NCBI GenBank assembly: GCA_948957135.1
Contig: CARDBT010000003.1
Coordinates: forward strand, 1 to 64,000
Origin: COE1 sp910588595
GTDB taxonomy: Bacteria; Bacillota; Clostridia; Lachnospirales; Lachnospiraceae
Reading direction: 5' to 3'
Length of the DNA stretch: 64,000 bases
Position 1 is the first letter of the stretch. Each line of letters starts with the position of its first letter. The position numbers and the translations under genes were made by a program. This document shows, piece by piece, positions 26,249-35,020 of the stretch. A model generated the notes under the pieces. The model was not told where the DNA came from. It was given only the letters and a program-made list of their open reading frames with translations, and ran no database searches.

Positions 26249-27165
26249 TTGATGACCGGTGTTTCCCTGCGGTAAGTGAGCGGGGTGACACCGGTTTTTT
26301 CTTTGAAGAGGCGGATAAAATGGTTGGTGTTCTCGATCCCGACCATCTGACTGATATCCACGATCTTTTCATCTGTATTCAGAAGCAGTTCTTTAGCCCT
26401 ATTGATCCGCATCCTGTTCAGGTATTGTATCGGAGTGTACTCGTAATATTTTGCAAATTCGCGGCACAGGCGGAACTTGTTGACGCCGTATTCGAGGGCG
26501 AGCTCGTCGAGCGAGTAGGGCTTTTGGTACGCGGCGGTGAAACGCCGGTGCATATCGGCGATGTAGGATGGGATGTGATAGGAGCCCGTCTGCTCGACCG
26601 CGCGCCCCAGGTAGAGCTGCGTGAAGAGATTGACGAGATCGCGCGAGCGCATCATGCCGTGGATCTCTGTGTCGATATTGTTCCTCAATACCTGTTCCCA
26701 TGCCGCCAGTACATCAGAATATTTGTCAAGTCTGTAGATGGAATCTCCCAGTGCATGTATTTTCTGGAGGTAGCATTCGAGGATGGCGGTGGTCACAAAG
26801 CAGATCGTGTAGTCCCAGATATTGTGCTGGCAGACCAGTTTGTGGTTTCTGCGGCAGTCTATGAGCGCGAGAGTCCCTTTTGTGAGGTCATATCCCGCGT
26901 TGATCCCATTATTGTTTTCAAAATACACCCTTCCGGCACCGCTTGTGGTGTGCACGATGCAGAGCGCGTTGAGATTGGATGCCTCGTAGGAGAACGGCGA
27001 CGTGACGGACACGGTTTTGTGGCACAGTTCATAGGGGAGTGCGTCACAGAAATCGTAATCTCTGCAGTATGCGTCCGCGAAATATTCGGACAGGGAAAAG
27101 CGGTTGCTCGTCTCGGAGGAGATCAGGCAGCTGAAAAACTCCATGGAAAATAATCTTTGTGTCAT
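26245..27165 (-). CDS. AraC-family transcriptional regulator
   Basis: A 306-aa regulator: an N-terminal cupin-like sensing part (about 60-160) and a C-terminal double HTH (YSLDELALEYGVNKFRLCREF, then KIVDISQMVGIENTNHFIRL, FKEKTGVTPLTYRR). The ATG at 27165 follows GGAGTGTTACAA; the longer frame back to 27351 has no ribosome site. It is divergent from the ABC-transporter operon over a 448-base AT-rich gap, the usual layout for an activator of that operon responding to the transported sugar (inference). Confidence 0.92.
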   Translation of the reverse strand: MTQRLFSMEFFSCLISSETSNRFSLSEYFADAYCRDYDFCDALPYELCHKTVSVTSPFSYEASNLNALCIVHTTSGAGRVYFENNNGINAGYDLTKGTLALIDCRRNHKLVCQHNIWDYTICFVTTAILECYLQKIHALGDSIYRLDKYSDVLAAWEQVLRNNIDTEIHGMMRSRDLVNLFTQLYLGRAVEQTGSYHIPSYIADMHRRFTAAYQKPYSLDELALEYGVNKFRLCREFAKYYEYTPIQYLNRMRINRAKELLLNTDEKIVDISQMVGIENTNHFIRLFKEKTGVTPLTYRRETPVIN

Positions 27166-27613
27166 TTGTAACACTCCTTTGAAAAATGAACACAGTACTT
27201 TGTCAGCGCGGTTGTCCGGGCTGCAAGGTACGCACAGAGAGCAGGCGGCAGGTTGATATGTTATTACTATTATAGGTCTTTGCGGATAAAAAATCAAGAA
27301 AAGAATATAAACGTAAATATATGAATGTAAAATGTAGAAAAATAAATACAATTTGCGAACGAGAGTAATAATGCAATATAAAATTAAGTAATCTTAACTA
27401 ATTTATGAAGAATAAATGAGCATTATTCATAAATATAGCAAATTAGAATTGTTAAAATAGAAGAAATGACGAAAATGCACAATAATTGAATATGATATGC
27501 AATTATAAGTAGTGATTAAATATATAATTTAATTTAAACTAAAAATAAGTTAACAAACGGCGTTGACTATGGTTAAAAAAACTAAAAACAATTTCTAAAG
27601 GGAGGTTTCATCA
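27166..27613 (+). other. 448-base AT-rich divergent control region
   Basis: Separates the AraC gene from the ABC-transporter operon. It holds long A/T tracts, a TTGACT (27563-27568) without a recognisable -10 at the right distance, and GTTAAC (27549). No gene, no strong hairpin. Both divergent promoters and the activator sites should lie here. Confidence 0.5.
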
Positions 27614-29056
27614 ATGAAATTAAAGAGATTCATGGCACTCGGTATGGCTGCAGTTATGACAATGTCCTTGACAGCGTGCGGTGGTTCCGGCGACAAACCG
27701 GCAACCGGCAGCACGGATACAGACAACAAGACAGCATCAAACGACAACACGGCGGCAGGCAGTGATGCTGCGGACGGCGGTGCAGATGCTGCGGCAGGCG
27801 GACTTACATATGCGGGCATCAAGCTTGGGGAGGACTACACGGATATTACGACAACGATCAAGTGGATGCACCACAAGACCGACCGCGTGGAGGACGGCAC
27901 GCTGCAGGGTTATATCGACGAGTTCAACAAGGTCTATCCCAATATCACAGTCGAGCAGGAGGGGATCACAGACTACGCGGAGACGGCGCTGCTGAGACTT
28001 CCGACAGGCGACTGGGGTGACATCATGTTCATACCTTCGATCGACATGGTCGACCTTGAGACGTACTTCATCCCCTACGGCTCTGTGGCGGAGATGTCGG
28101 AGCTTATCAATTTTGCGGACAACTGGAAGTTCCAGGATCAGTGTTACGGTGTGGGTTATATGGCAAATGCGCAGGGCGTCCTCTATAATAAGAAGGTGTT
28201 TGCTGACGCGGGCATCACGGATCTTCCCAAGACACCGGATGAGTTTATCGCGGACCTGCAGCTGATCAAGGACAACACGGATGCGATCCCTCTCTACACG
28301 AATTATGCGGCTGGCTGGACGATGGGCGGTGCATGGGACGGATATCTCGGCGCGATCACCACAGGCGACACGGCGTGGTTGAACCAGAAGTTCACACACA
28401 CGGCAGAGCCTTTTAAGGACAACGGAGACGGAACAGGCGCTTATGCACTGTACAAGATCCTCTATGATGCAGTGGCACAGGGACTGACAGAGGAAGACTA
28501 CACGACGACTGACTGGGAAGGCTGCAAGGGTATGATCAACAGGGGCGAGATCGGCACGATGGTACTCGGCTCATGGGCAGTGGCGCAGATGAAGGCGGCT
28601 GGTGACAACCCGGACGATATCGGCTACATGCCGTTCCCGATCTCGATCGGCGGCAAGCAGTACGCGACAGCAGGTCCGGACTACTGCTACGGCATCAACA
28701 AGGAGAGCTCGGCGGAGAACCAGGCAGCAGCCATGGTATTTGTCAAGTGGATGGTGGAGGAGTCCGGCTGGTGTGATTTCGAGGGAGGCTATCCGGTTTC
28801 CAAGACAGCCGATACTTCGTTCGTGTTTGACGGTGTGGAGGTTGTCAACAACGATTCCGCTCCGGAGGACGAGGCGGATCTCATGAACCAGATGAACGCA
28901 GAGTCCGAGCTGAACTTCAATGCCGGCGGAGATTCCAGGGTGATGGCGATCGTCGAGGCAGCAGCACAGGGTACTCCTTATGACGACCTCGTGGCAGAGT
29001 GGACACAGAAGTGGAACGATGCGCAGAGCGCTCTGGGTGTGGAAGTAAATAACTGA
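27614..29056 (+). CDS. ABC transporter sugar-binding lipoprotein (probably manno-oligosaccharides)
   Basis: Extracellular solute-binding protein, family 1 type (480 aa), tethered to the membrane. Seen: a lipoprotein signal with lipobox LTAC (Cys about 22), an Asp/Ala/Thr-rich linker (about 25-62), then the two-lobe binding fold (TTTIKWMHHKTDRVEDG; YIDEFNKVYPNITVEQEG; GYMANAQGVLYNKKVF; GTMVLGSWAV; VEWTQKWNDA end region). AAAGGGAGG precedes the ATG. It is the first and likely the most abundant product of a three-gene transporter operon; a 13-bp hairpin follows it. Ligand class is inferred from the enzymes downstream. Confidence 0.93.
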   Translation: MKLKRFMALGMAAVMTMSLTACGGSGDKPATGSTDTDNKTASNDNTAAGSDAADGGADAAAGGLTYAGIKLGEDYTDITTTIKWMHHKTDRVEDGTLQGYIDEFNKVYPNITVEQEGITDYAETALLRLPTGDWGDIMFIPSIDMVDLETYFIPYGSVAEMSELINFADNWKFQDQCYGVGYMANAQGVLYNKKVFADAGITDLPKTPDEFIADLQLIKDNTDAIPLYTNYAAGWTMGGAWDGYLGAITTGDTAWLNQKFTHTAEPFKDNGDGTGAYALYKILYDAVAQGLTEEDYTTTDWEGCKGMINRGEIGTMVLGSWAVAQMKAAGDNPDDIGYMPFPISIGGKQYATAGPDYCYGINKESSAENQAAAMVFVKWMVEESGWCDFEGGYPVSKTADTSFVFDGVEVVNNDSAPEDEADLMNQMNAESELNFNAGGDSRVMAIVEAAAQGTPYDDLVAEWTQKWNDAQSALGVEVNN

Positions 29057-29072
29057 TCATCAGAATGTTTTT

Positions 29073-29105
29073 GATGGCTTGCAGGTGCAGCGCCTGCAAG
29101 CCATC
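29073..29105 (+). promoter_or_regulatory. Intercistronic stabilising hairpin without a T-tract
   Basis: Perfect 13-bp stem GATGGCTTGCAGG / CCTGCAAGCCATC with a seven-base loop between the binding protein and the first permease. With no run of T it should act as a processing or decay barrier (or weak attenuator), keeping binding protein in excess, as in malE-malF type operons. Confidence 0.75.
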
Positions 29106-29190
29106 GTCCCGAAAGGGGAAGATAGTTAACCGGATATGATTTTCGGCGCAGCAATATTAATAGAATGAAAAGAGAAGGGGGGATGGCTGT

Positions 29191-30177
29191 ATGGCATCAT
29201 CAGCAGCTGGTTCCAAAAAACCATTTAATTTCCTTAAATGGGCAAAGAGCAGAAAAGGTCAACAGACACTAATCATTATCGGCTTCTCTATAATACCATT
29301 GATACTCCTGTTTACATTTACCTATTACCCGTTTGCGGAGATGGCTAAGTTCAGTTTCTATGACAGAAACTATACAAAAGTGAGAGGTTTTGTCGGACTC
29401 AAGAACTATGCGGACGTATTTGGCAGGTCGGATATCTTCAAGTCGCTGTTCCTGTCGCTTTACTATATGGGCGGGGCTGTCGTGCAGCTCGCACTGGCGC
29501 TGTATCTTGCCACGGTGTTCTGTTTCGGGGTGAAGGGCGGCAATTTCTTCAAGGGATGCATGTTCTTTCCGTATCTCATCAACGGTATCGCGATCGGTTT
29601 TATCTTCAAATTCTTCTACACGAGAGGATTCGTGCTGGACACGGTGCTCCAGTGGATCGGGTTTGACCTGGAGTCCCTCCCGTTCTGGCTGAGGGACACC
29701 AGCATCAATAACGTGTCGCTCGTGGGAACGAGTGTGTGGAAATATTTCGGCCAGAATATGGTGCTCTTTGTCGGTGCGATGATGTCGGTGGACGCCACGC
29801 TCTACGAGGCGGCGGACCTGGACGGCGCGAACAAGTGGCAGCAGTTCAAATACATCATGCTTCCGAGCATCAAGACGATCGTTATGCTGAACCTGATCAT
29901 GGCGATCACGGGTTCCCTGAGCGCATTCGAACCTCCGTTTGTTATCATGTCAGGCGGCGGAAATGGCACGGCGACATACTTTGTGAAGATGCACGAGGTC
30001 GCACACACAAGCCAGAAGCTCGGACTGGCATCGGCGATGGCGATCGTGCTGCTGATGATCATCTTTGCCGCTACGATCCTGCAGAAGCTTTTCTTCCGGT
30101 ATGTCTTCAAGGATGCGGAGGACGAGGACAAGGGAGCATCGGCACGGCGTGAAAAGAAGCTTTCAAGATCAAGATAA
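29191..30177 (+). CDS. ABC sugar permease, MalF type
   Basis: Integral membrane subunit (328 aa) of a carbohydrate ABC importer. Seen: six hydrophobic segments, beginning TLIIIGFSIIPLILLFTFTY (about 29-48), and the EAA loop EAADLDGANKWQQFKYIMLPSI (about 210-231, read in two parts) that docks on the ATPase. AAGGGGGG precedes the ATG. It forms the translocation channel with the next gene product. No ATPase gene lies in the operon. Confidence 0.94.
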   Translation: MASSAAGSKKPFNFLKWAKSRKGQQTLIIIGFSIIPLILLFTFTYYPFAEMAKFSFYDRNYTKVRGFVGLKNYADVFGRSDIFKSLFLSLYYMGGAVVQLALALYLATVFCFGVKGGNFFKGCMFFPYLINGIAIGFIFKFFYTRGFVLDTVLQWIGFDLESLPFWLRDTSINNVSLVGTSVWKYFGQNMVLFVGAMMSVDATLYEAADLDGANKWQQFKYIMLPSIKTIVMLNLIMAITGSLSAFEPPFVIMSGGGNGTATYFVKMHEVAHTSQKLGLASAMAIVLLMIIFAATILQKLFFRYVFKDAEDEDKGASARREKKLSRSR

Positions 30178-30191
30178 GGGGGCAGTGTATA

Positions 30192-31037
30192 ATGACAATT
30201 GTAGAAATGGTTAAAAAGTATCTCTGGATCTTCATCAAATATTTTTCGATGCTGTTCTTCTCGTTTGTGTCGATACTTCCGATCGTGTCGTGCGTGATCA
30301 CTGCCTTCAAGACGGATGTGGAGTATCAGAATACCAATGTCATGACACCGCCGGAGAGCTGGCTGAACTTTTCGAATTTTACGGAGGCTTTCTCGAGGGC
30401 GCACATGGGAAGGGCGTTTCTGAACTCGGTCATCGTCGTGGTCGTGGTCGTGGTGGGCTCTGTCATGATCGGTTCCATGCTGGCGTATGTGCTGAACCGC
30501 TTTAAGTTTCCGGGAAACGGTCTGATCCGCAACCTCTTTCTGTTCGCGACGCTCCTTCCGGGGATCGCGATGCAGGTGTCGACTTACCAGCTGATGTACC
30601 AGATCGGGTTCATCAATCACTTGTACGGCTACATTATCCTGATGATGGGTACGGATGTCATGTCGATCTATATCTTTATCCAGTTTTTCGAGAACATCTC
30701 GACGTCGCTGGACGAATCGGCTTATATGGACGGCGCGAGCTACTTCACGATCTTCTTTAAGATCCTGTTCCCGCTCCTGAAGCCGGCGATCGTGACATGC
30801 ATGATCCTGAAGGGCGTGGGCGTGTACAACGAGTACTACAGTGCCAACCTGTACCTGGTCGACCAGAAGCTCAAGACGGTGGCGATCTCCCTGTACACCT
30901 TCACGGGACCGCTGGGAAGCAAGTACAACCTGATCTGTGCGGGCGTGATCATCACGCTGCTGCCGGCATTGATCGTCTTTATCGCTTTCCAGAAGCAGAT
31001 CTACTCAGGTCTCACGGCAGGCGCTGTCAAAGGCTAA
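30192..31037 (+). CDS. ABC sugar permease, MalG type
   Basis: Second membrane subunit (281 aa). Seen: six hydrophobic segments, the EAA-like loop DESAYMDGASYFTIFFKI, LFPLLKPA, and a final IVFIAFQKQIYSGLTAGAVKG typical of MalG-type permeases. It starts 14 bases after the MalF-type gene. The importer must borrow a shared ATPase of the MsmX kind from elsewhere in the genome. Confidence 0.94.
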   Translation: MTIVEMVKKYLWIFIKYFSMLFFSFVSILPIVSCVITAFKTDVEYQNTNVMTPPESWLNFSNFTEAFSRAHMGRAFLNSVIVVVVVVVGSVMIGSMLAYVLNRFKFPGNGLIRNLFLFATLLPGIAMQVSTYQLMYQIGFINHLYGYIILMMGTDVMSIYIFIQFFENISTSLDESAYMDGASYFTIFFKILFPLLKPAIVTCMILKGVGVYNEYYSANLYLVDQKLKTVAISLYTFTGPLGSKYNLICAGVIITLLPALIVFIAFQKQIYSGLTAGAVKG

Positions 31038-31080
31038 AAATGATTAAATATTTAACTAAAAAATAATGAATGAGAATAAA

Positions 31081-31121
31081 ATATGCTGTATCGTTTATGC
31101 GAAAAAAGCGGTACAGCATAT
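31081..31121 (+). other. Perfect 10-bp inverted repeat after the transporter operon
   Basis: ATATGCTGTA / TACAGCATAT with a 21-base loop, lying between the permease and the epimerase genes. There is no T-tract, so it is a 3'-end stabiliser or weak terminator rather than a classical one. Confidence 0.5.
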
Positions 31122-31162
31122 CTTATGCCCAAAACACAAATGCAAAAGATTATTTTAGTAAA

Positions 31163-31208
31163 CAATTAGGTAAAAGTGCACAAATACTTTTGGAACATTT
31201 CCTAATTG
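31163..31208 (+). repeat. Stem-loop with a conserved loop block (copy A)
   Basis: CAATTAGG (31163-31170) pairs perfectly with CCTAATTG (31201-31208). The enclosed block GTGCACA..T.CTTTTGGAACA matches the stem-loop at 39886-39920 in 25 of 30 positions, although the stems differ. The palindrome TTTAGTAAA (31154-31162) is directly upstream. It lies in the region that must contain the promoter or leader of the 2-epimerase operon. Confidence 0.5.
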
Positions 31209-31278
31209 CAGTTTAAGAGATTAATTGTTAAGATAAATATTGATTAAATTTAGCTACTTAAATTTAAGGAGGCTTATT

Positions 31279-32481
31279 ATGGACAACACAAAAATGCGTT
31301 CGGAAATGCGCATGGAGGTGACAAGACATCTTACAAAAGATATCATACCATTCTGGAAAAGTCTGAGGGATGATGAGAACGGCGGTTATACAGGTTATCT
31401 CGGGTATGATCTGAAAGCGGACAGGAAAGCAGTCAAGGGCTGTATCCTCAACAGCCGCATCACGTGGTTTTTTGCCAATGCATACACCCTTTTGAAAGAT
31501 ATCAGCCTTCTTGAGGAGGCATCACACGGCTTTGCGTTTTTGAAAAATGTCTGCTGGGACAAAATAAATGGCGGCGTGTACTGGTCTGTCAACTATGACG
31601 GAATGCCAGCAGAGACACTCAAGCATACATACAATCAGGCGTTTTCAATCTATGCGTTGTCTTCCTACTATGAGGCGAGCAGGGACAGGGAGGCGCTGGA
31701 TATGGCATACCAGCTCTACAATATCATCGAGGGGAAGATGCGTGACGAGCTGGGATATAAAGAGGCATTCGATGAGGCGTTCAACGAGATCGACAATGAT
31801 AAACTCTCGGAAAACGGTGTGATGGCATCAAGGACGATGAACACACTGCTCCATGTCTTCGAAGCGTACACGGAGCTGTACAGGGTCGATCACAATGAGA
31901 AGGTAGCGGACAAGATCCGGTGGATGATGGAAATCATCGCCGCCAGGGTTTACAACCCAAAACTGCACCGCCAGGAAGTGTTCTTTGATGACAAGTGGAA
32001 TCCGATCATCGATCTGCACTCCTATGGTCACGACATCGAGACTGCATGGCTTGTGGACAGGGGTGTCGAGGTTCTAGGCGATGATGTTTATGCCGGAAAG
32101 ATGTCTCCTGTCACGCAGGATCTGACAGATCAGATCTACAAAGTAGCGTTCAATGGTTCTTCCCTTGCCAACGAGTGTGAGAAAGGCATCGTGGATGACT
32201 GGCGCATCTGGTGGGTGCAGGCGGAGACGGTCGTAGGATTTATAAACGGCTATGACAAGACAGGACGTGAGGAATATCTCCATGCAGCGCAGAATGTCTG
32301 GGCGTTTATCAGAGAACATCTGATCGACTGGCGTGATGGCTATGCGGCGGGCAGGGAGTGGTACTGGAAAGTGGACACGGACGGCACGCCGGATGAGACA
32401 CAGCCGATCGTGGAGCAGTGGAAGTGTCCATATCACAATGGCAGAATGTGTTTTGAGGTGATCAGGAGGTTGAGTGTATGA
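31279..32481 (+). CDS. AGE-family mannobiose / cellobiose 2-epimerase
   Basis: Cytoplasmic epimerase (400 aa) that inverts C2 of the reducing-end sugar of beta-1,4 disaccharides, for example mannobiose to mannosyl-glucose. Seen: an (alpha/alpha)6-barrel AGE sequence with NSRITWFFANAY, GGVYWSVNYDG, LKHTYNQAFSIYALS, LHSYGHDIETAWL and WKCPYHNGRMCFE, all marks of cellobiose 2-epimerases. ATG 31279 follows AAGGAGG. It overlaps the GH130 gene by four bases (ATGA). That coupling to a mannosyl-glucose phosphorylase makes mannobiose the likely substrate. Confidence 0.93.
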   Translation: MDNTKMRSEMRMEVTRHLTKDIIPFWKSLRDDENGGYTGYLGYDLKADRKAVKGCILNSRITWFFANAYTLLKDISLLEEASHGFAFLKNVCWDKINGGVYWSVNYDGMPAETLKHTYNQAFSIYALSSYYEASRDREALDMAYQLYNIIEGKMRDELGYKEAFDEAFNEIDNDKLSENGVMASRTMNTLLHVFEAYTELYRVDHNEKVADKIRWMMEIIAARVYNPKLHRQEVFFDDKWNPIIDLHSYGHDIETAWLVDRGVEVLGDDVYAGKMSPVTQDLTDQIYKVAFNGSSLANECEKGIVDDWRIWWVQAETVVGFINGYDKTGREEYLHAAQNVWAFIREHLIDWRDGYAAGREWYWKVDTDGTPDETQPIVEQWKCPYHNGRMCFEVIRRLSV

Positions 32482-33671
32482 TCAATTTTGAGGAGAACAA
32501 GGCAAACGTAATGAAGCGGTACGAGGAGACCGTAAACCGCAAAAATGTAAAGAGTGATTTCTATAATGGCATCTATGACCGATATGAGTACCCGGTGCTG
32601 ACACGTGATCATATCCCGCCTTTTTGGAAATATGACATGAACCCTGAGACCAATCCGTATTTTATGGAAAGGCTCGGTGTGAACTGTACATTTAACTCCG
32701 GTGCGATTGAAATGAACGGCAAGTTCTATCTTGTGGCAAGAGTTGAGGGCAATGACAGGAAATCGTTTTTTGCAGTGGCGGAGAGTGACAGCGGAATCGA
32801 CGGTTTCCGCTTCTGGGATTATCCGATCCTGCTCGACGATGTGTGTCCTGAGGAGACAAACGTGTACGATATGCGTCTCACGAAACATGAGGACGGCTAT
32901 ATCTACGGTGTGTTCTGCTCCGAGAGCAAGGACACGGCGGTGGACGACCTGTCGGCGGCAGTGGCGGCGGCGGGCATCGTGAGGACGAAGGACTTAAAGA
33001 CATGGGAGAGGCTTGACAATCTCAAGACACTCAACTCCCCGCAGCAGAGGAATGTCGTGCTGCACCCGGAGTTTGTGGACGGAAAGTACGCGTTCTACAC
33101 CAGGCCGATGGATGACTTCATCGATACAGGCAGCGGCGGGGGCGTCGGATTTGGGCTGTGCGAAGATATCACGCACGCGGTTGTCGACGAGGAGATCATC
33201 ACGAGCAGGCGCAAGTACCACACGATCACGGAGGCTAAGAACGGTGCGGGAGCAGTGCCGATCAAGACAGAGAAGGGATGGATCCACATTGCCCACGGTG
33301 TCAGGAACACGGCGGCGGGACTGCGCTATGTCGTGTATGCGTTTGCCACGGCGCTCGACGATCCCACGAAGGTGATCGCGGAGCCGGGGGGATTCCTCAT
33401 CGCACCGCTCGGGGCTGAGAGGGTCGGCGATGTGTCGAATGTCGTGTTCACAAACGGCGCAGTCGCGCGGGAGAACGGCGAAGTGTACATCTACTACGCA
33501 TCGAGCGACACGCGGCTCCATGTGGCAACGACGACGATAGACAGGCTTGTGGATTATGTGTTCAATACACCTGAGGATCCGCTCCGCTCGGTGAAGTGCG
33601 TGGAGCAGAGATGCGAGTTCATCAGAAAAAATCTGGAATACATGAACAGGAAAGGAACCGTTCAGTGTTGA
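32478..33671 (+). CDS. GH130 subfamily 1: 4-O-beta-mannosyl-glucose phosphorylase
   Basis: Cytoplasmic phosphorylase (397 aa) that converts mannosyl-glucose and phosphate to alpha-mannose-1-phosphate and glucose. Seen: five-bladed propeller sequence with FNSGAIEMNGKFYLVARVEG, the NDRKS segment carrying the general acid region of this subfamily, PEETNVYDMRLTKHEDGYIY, GAGAVPIKTEKGWIHIAHGV, and EPGGFLIAPLGAERVGDVSNV. Length fits GH130_1 (about 390). AGGAGGT precedes its ATG inside the epimerase gene. Together the two enzymes turn mannobiose into mannose-1-phosphate and glucose. Confidence 0.93.
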   Translation: MINFEENKANVMKRYEETVNRKNVKSDFYNGIYDRYEYPVLTRDHIPPFWKYDMNPETNPYFMERLGVNCTFNSGAIEMNGKFYLVARVEGNDRKSFFAVAESDSGIDGFRFWDYPILLDDVCPEETNVYDMRLTKHEDGYIYGVFCSESKDTAVDDLSAAVAAAGIVRTKDLKTWERLDNLKTLNSPQQRNVVLHPEFVDGKYAFYTRPMDDFIDTGSGGGVGFGLCEDITHAVVDEEIITSRRKYHTITEAKNGAGAVPIKTEKGWIHIAHGVRNTAAGLRYVVYAFATALDDPTKVIAEPGGFLIAPLGAERVGDVSNVVFTNGAVARENGEVYIYYASSDTRLHVATTTIDRLVDYVFNTPEDPLRSVKCVEQRCEFIRKNLEYMNRKGTVQC

Positions 33672-33792
33672 TATAGGCAGCAGTGCTGGGAAGTACGTAG
33701 TGTTGACTGGCAGGATATGATCGGAAAATCGCCGTGCAGATAGTATGGGGCGAGTCGTTACAGATAGTATTTATATATAGAAGGAGCGGGAT

Positions 33793-34938
33793 ATGAGGGC
33801 ACAAGAGTATGGGATCGATTGCAGCAAGGGCGTTATGAATAGAGGAAATCTTTATCGAATTGAGAGAGCGATGAAGAAAGCGATGCGCGGAGAGAGTATT
33901 ACCGTGGGATTTTTGGGCGGTTCCATCACACAAGGCTGTCTGTCCTCGTCTCCGGAGACCTGCTATGCCTATCTGGTGTACAGATGGTGGTGTGAGACAT
34001 TTCCCGATGCGGCGGTGACGTATGTCAACGCCGGGATCGGGGGAACGACTTCCCAGTTTGGTGCAGCGAGGGCTGACAGCGATCTGCTGTCAAAGAATAT
34101 TGACTTTACGATCGTGGAGTTTAGTGTGAATGATGAGGATAATGAACATTTTCTCGAGACCTACGAAGGTCTTATCAGGAAAATATACAGCAGCCGGACA
34201 GAGCCGGCTATCCTGATCGTGAACAGTGTATATTATGGAGACGGCGGGAATGCACAGGCGCAGCACATCAGGATCGGAGAGCACTATGATCTGCCGTGCG
34301 TCAGTATGAAACCGACATTATACGAGAAGATATTGGACGGTACATACAAAAGCCGGGATATCACGGAGGACGACCTGCATCCGAATGACGAGGGACATGG
34401 ACTGATGGCAGAAGTCATCATCAGCTTTCTTGACATGGTATACGGGGAACTGCAGGCGGGAAATGAGGATGCAGACAATCATATGGACGTGCGCGGGATC
34501 ACGCCTGTGACGCCCAATGCCTACGAGAACTCTGTGAGATATCAAAATGATAATTGTGAATCGGTCATGACAGAAAATGACGGTTTTGTGATAGATGAAC
34601 AGCCGCAGGATGACATCAGGGAGATTTTCCGGCGCGGCTGGACAGCGGACAAAAAGGGCGCACGGATCGGCTTTGACATAGAGGGGAGCTGTATCGGCGT
34701 GCAGTACCGAAAATCCGTGGTGCAGCCCACATGCATTGCGAGAGCTGTGGTTGACGGTGATATGGAGCATGCAAAGATACTTGACGGCAATTTCGGGGAG
34801 ACATGGGGGGATATGCTGTATCTGGAGACGGTCGCAGAACATCTGCCGTGCGGAAAGCACCATGTTGAGATAGAGCTGGTCGAGACACACGAGGACGATC
34901 AAGTACCGTTTTATCTTGTGTCGGTGATCACAAGCTGA
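33793..34938 (+). CDS. SGNH acetyl esterase, CE17-like
   Basis: A 381-aa SGNH hydrolase predicted to remove acetyl groups from manno-oligosaccharides in the cytoplasm (no signal peptide). Seen: GFLGGSITQG with nucleophile Ser44, an oxyanion Gly-Thr/Asn set (NAGIGGTTSQFG, EFSVNDEDNEHF), and the late DDLHPNDEGHGL with the Asp/His pair (about 196-205). Residues about 235-381 form a separate beta-rich, CBM35-like domain. This architecture and the mannan context match the CE17 mannan esterases known from Roseburia. The start follows AAGGAGCGGGAT. Confidence 0.85.
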   Translation: MRAQEYGIDCSKGVMNRGNLYRIERAMKKAMRGESITVGFLGGSITQGCLSSSPETCYAYLVYRWWCETFPDAAVTYVNAGIGGTTSQFGAARADSDLLSKNIDFTIVEFSVNDEDNEHFLETYEGLIRKIYSSRTEPAILIVNSVYYGDGGNAQAQHIRIGEHYDLPCVSMKPTLYEKILDGTYKSRDITEDDLHPNDEGHGLMAEVIISFLDMVYGELQAGNEDADNHMDVRGITPVTPNAYENSVRYQNDNCESVMTENDGFVIDEQPQDDIREIFRRGWTADKKGARIGFDIEGSCIGVQYRKSVVQPTCIARAVVDGDMEHAKILDGNFGETWGDMLYLETVAEHLPCGKHHVEIELVETHEDDQVPFYLVSVITS

Positions 34939-35020
34939 AAAGATCAGTTAGATGCTATCGGATAGTGTTATATAAATATTGTTATATATGTTATATATAA
35001 GAAAAAAGGAGGATCTTAAA

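Noticed and set aside
26149..27153. 334-codon plus-strand open frame opposite the AraC gene
   Set aside because: The minus strand encodes a full AraC protein with both HTH motifs and a good ribosome site; this is its shadow.
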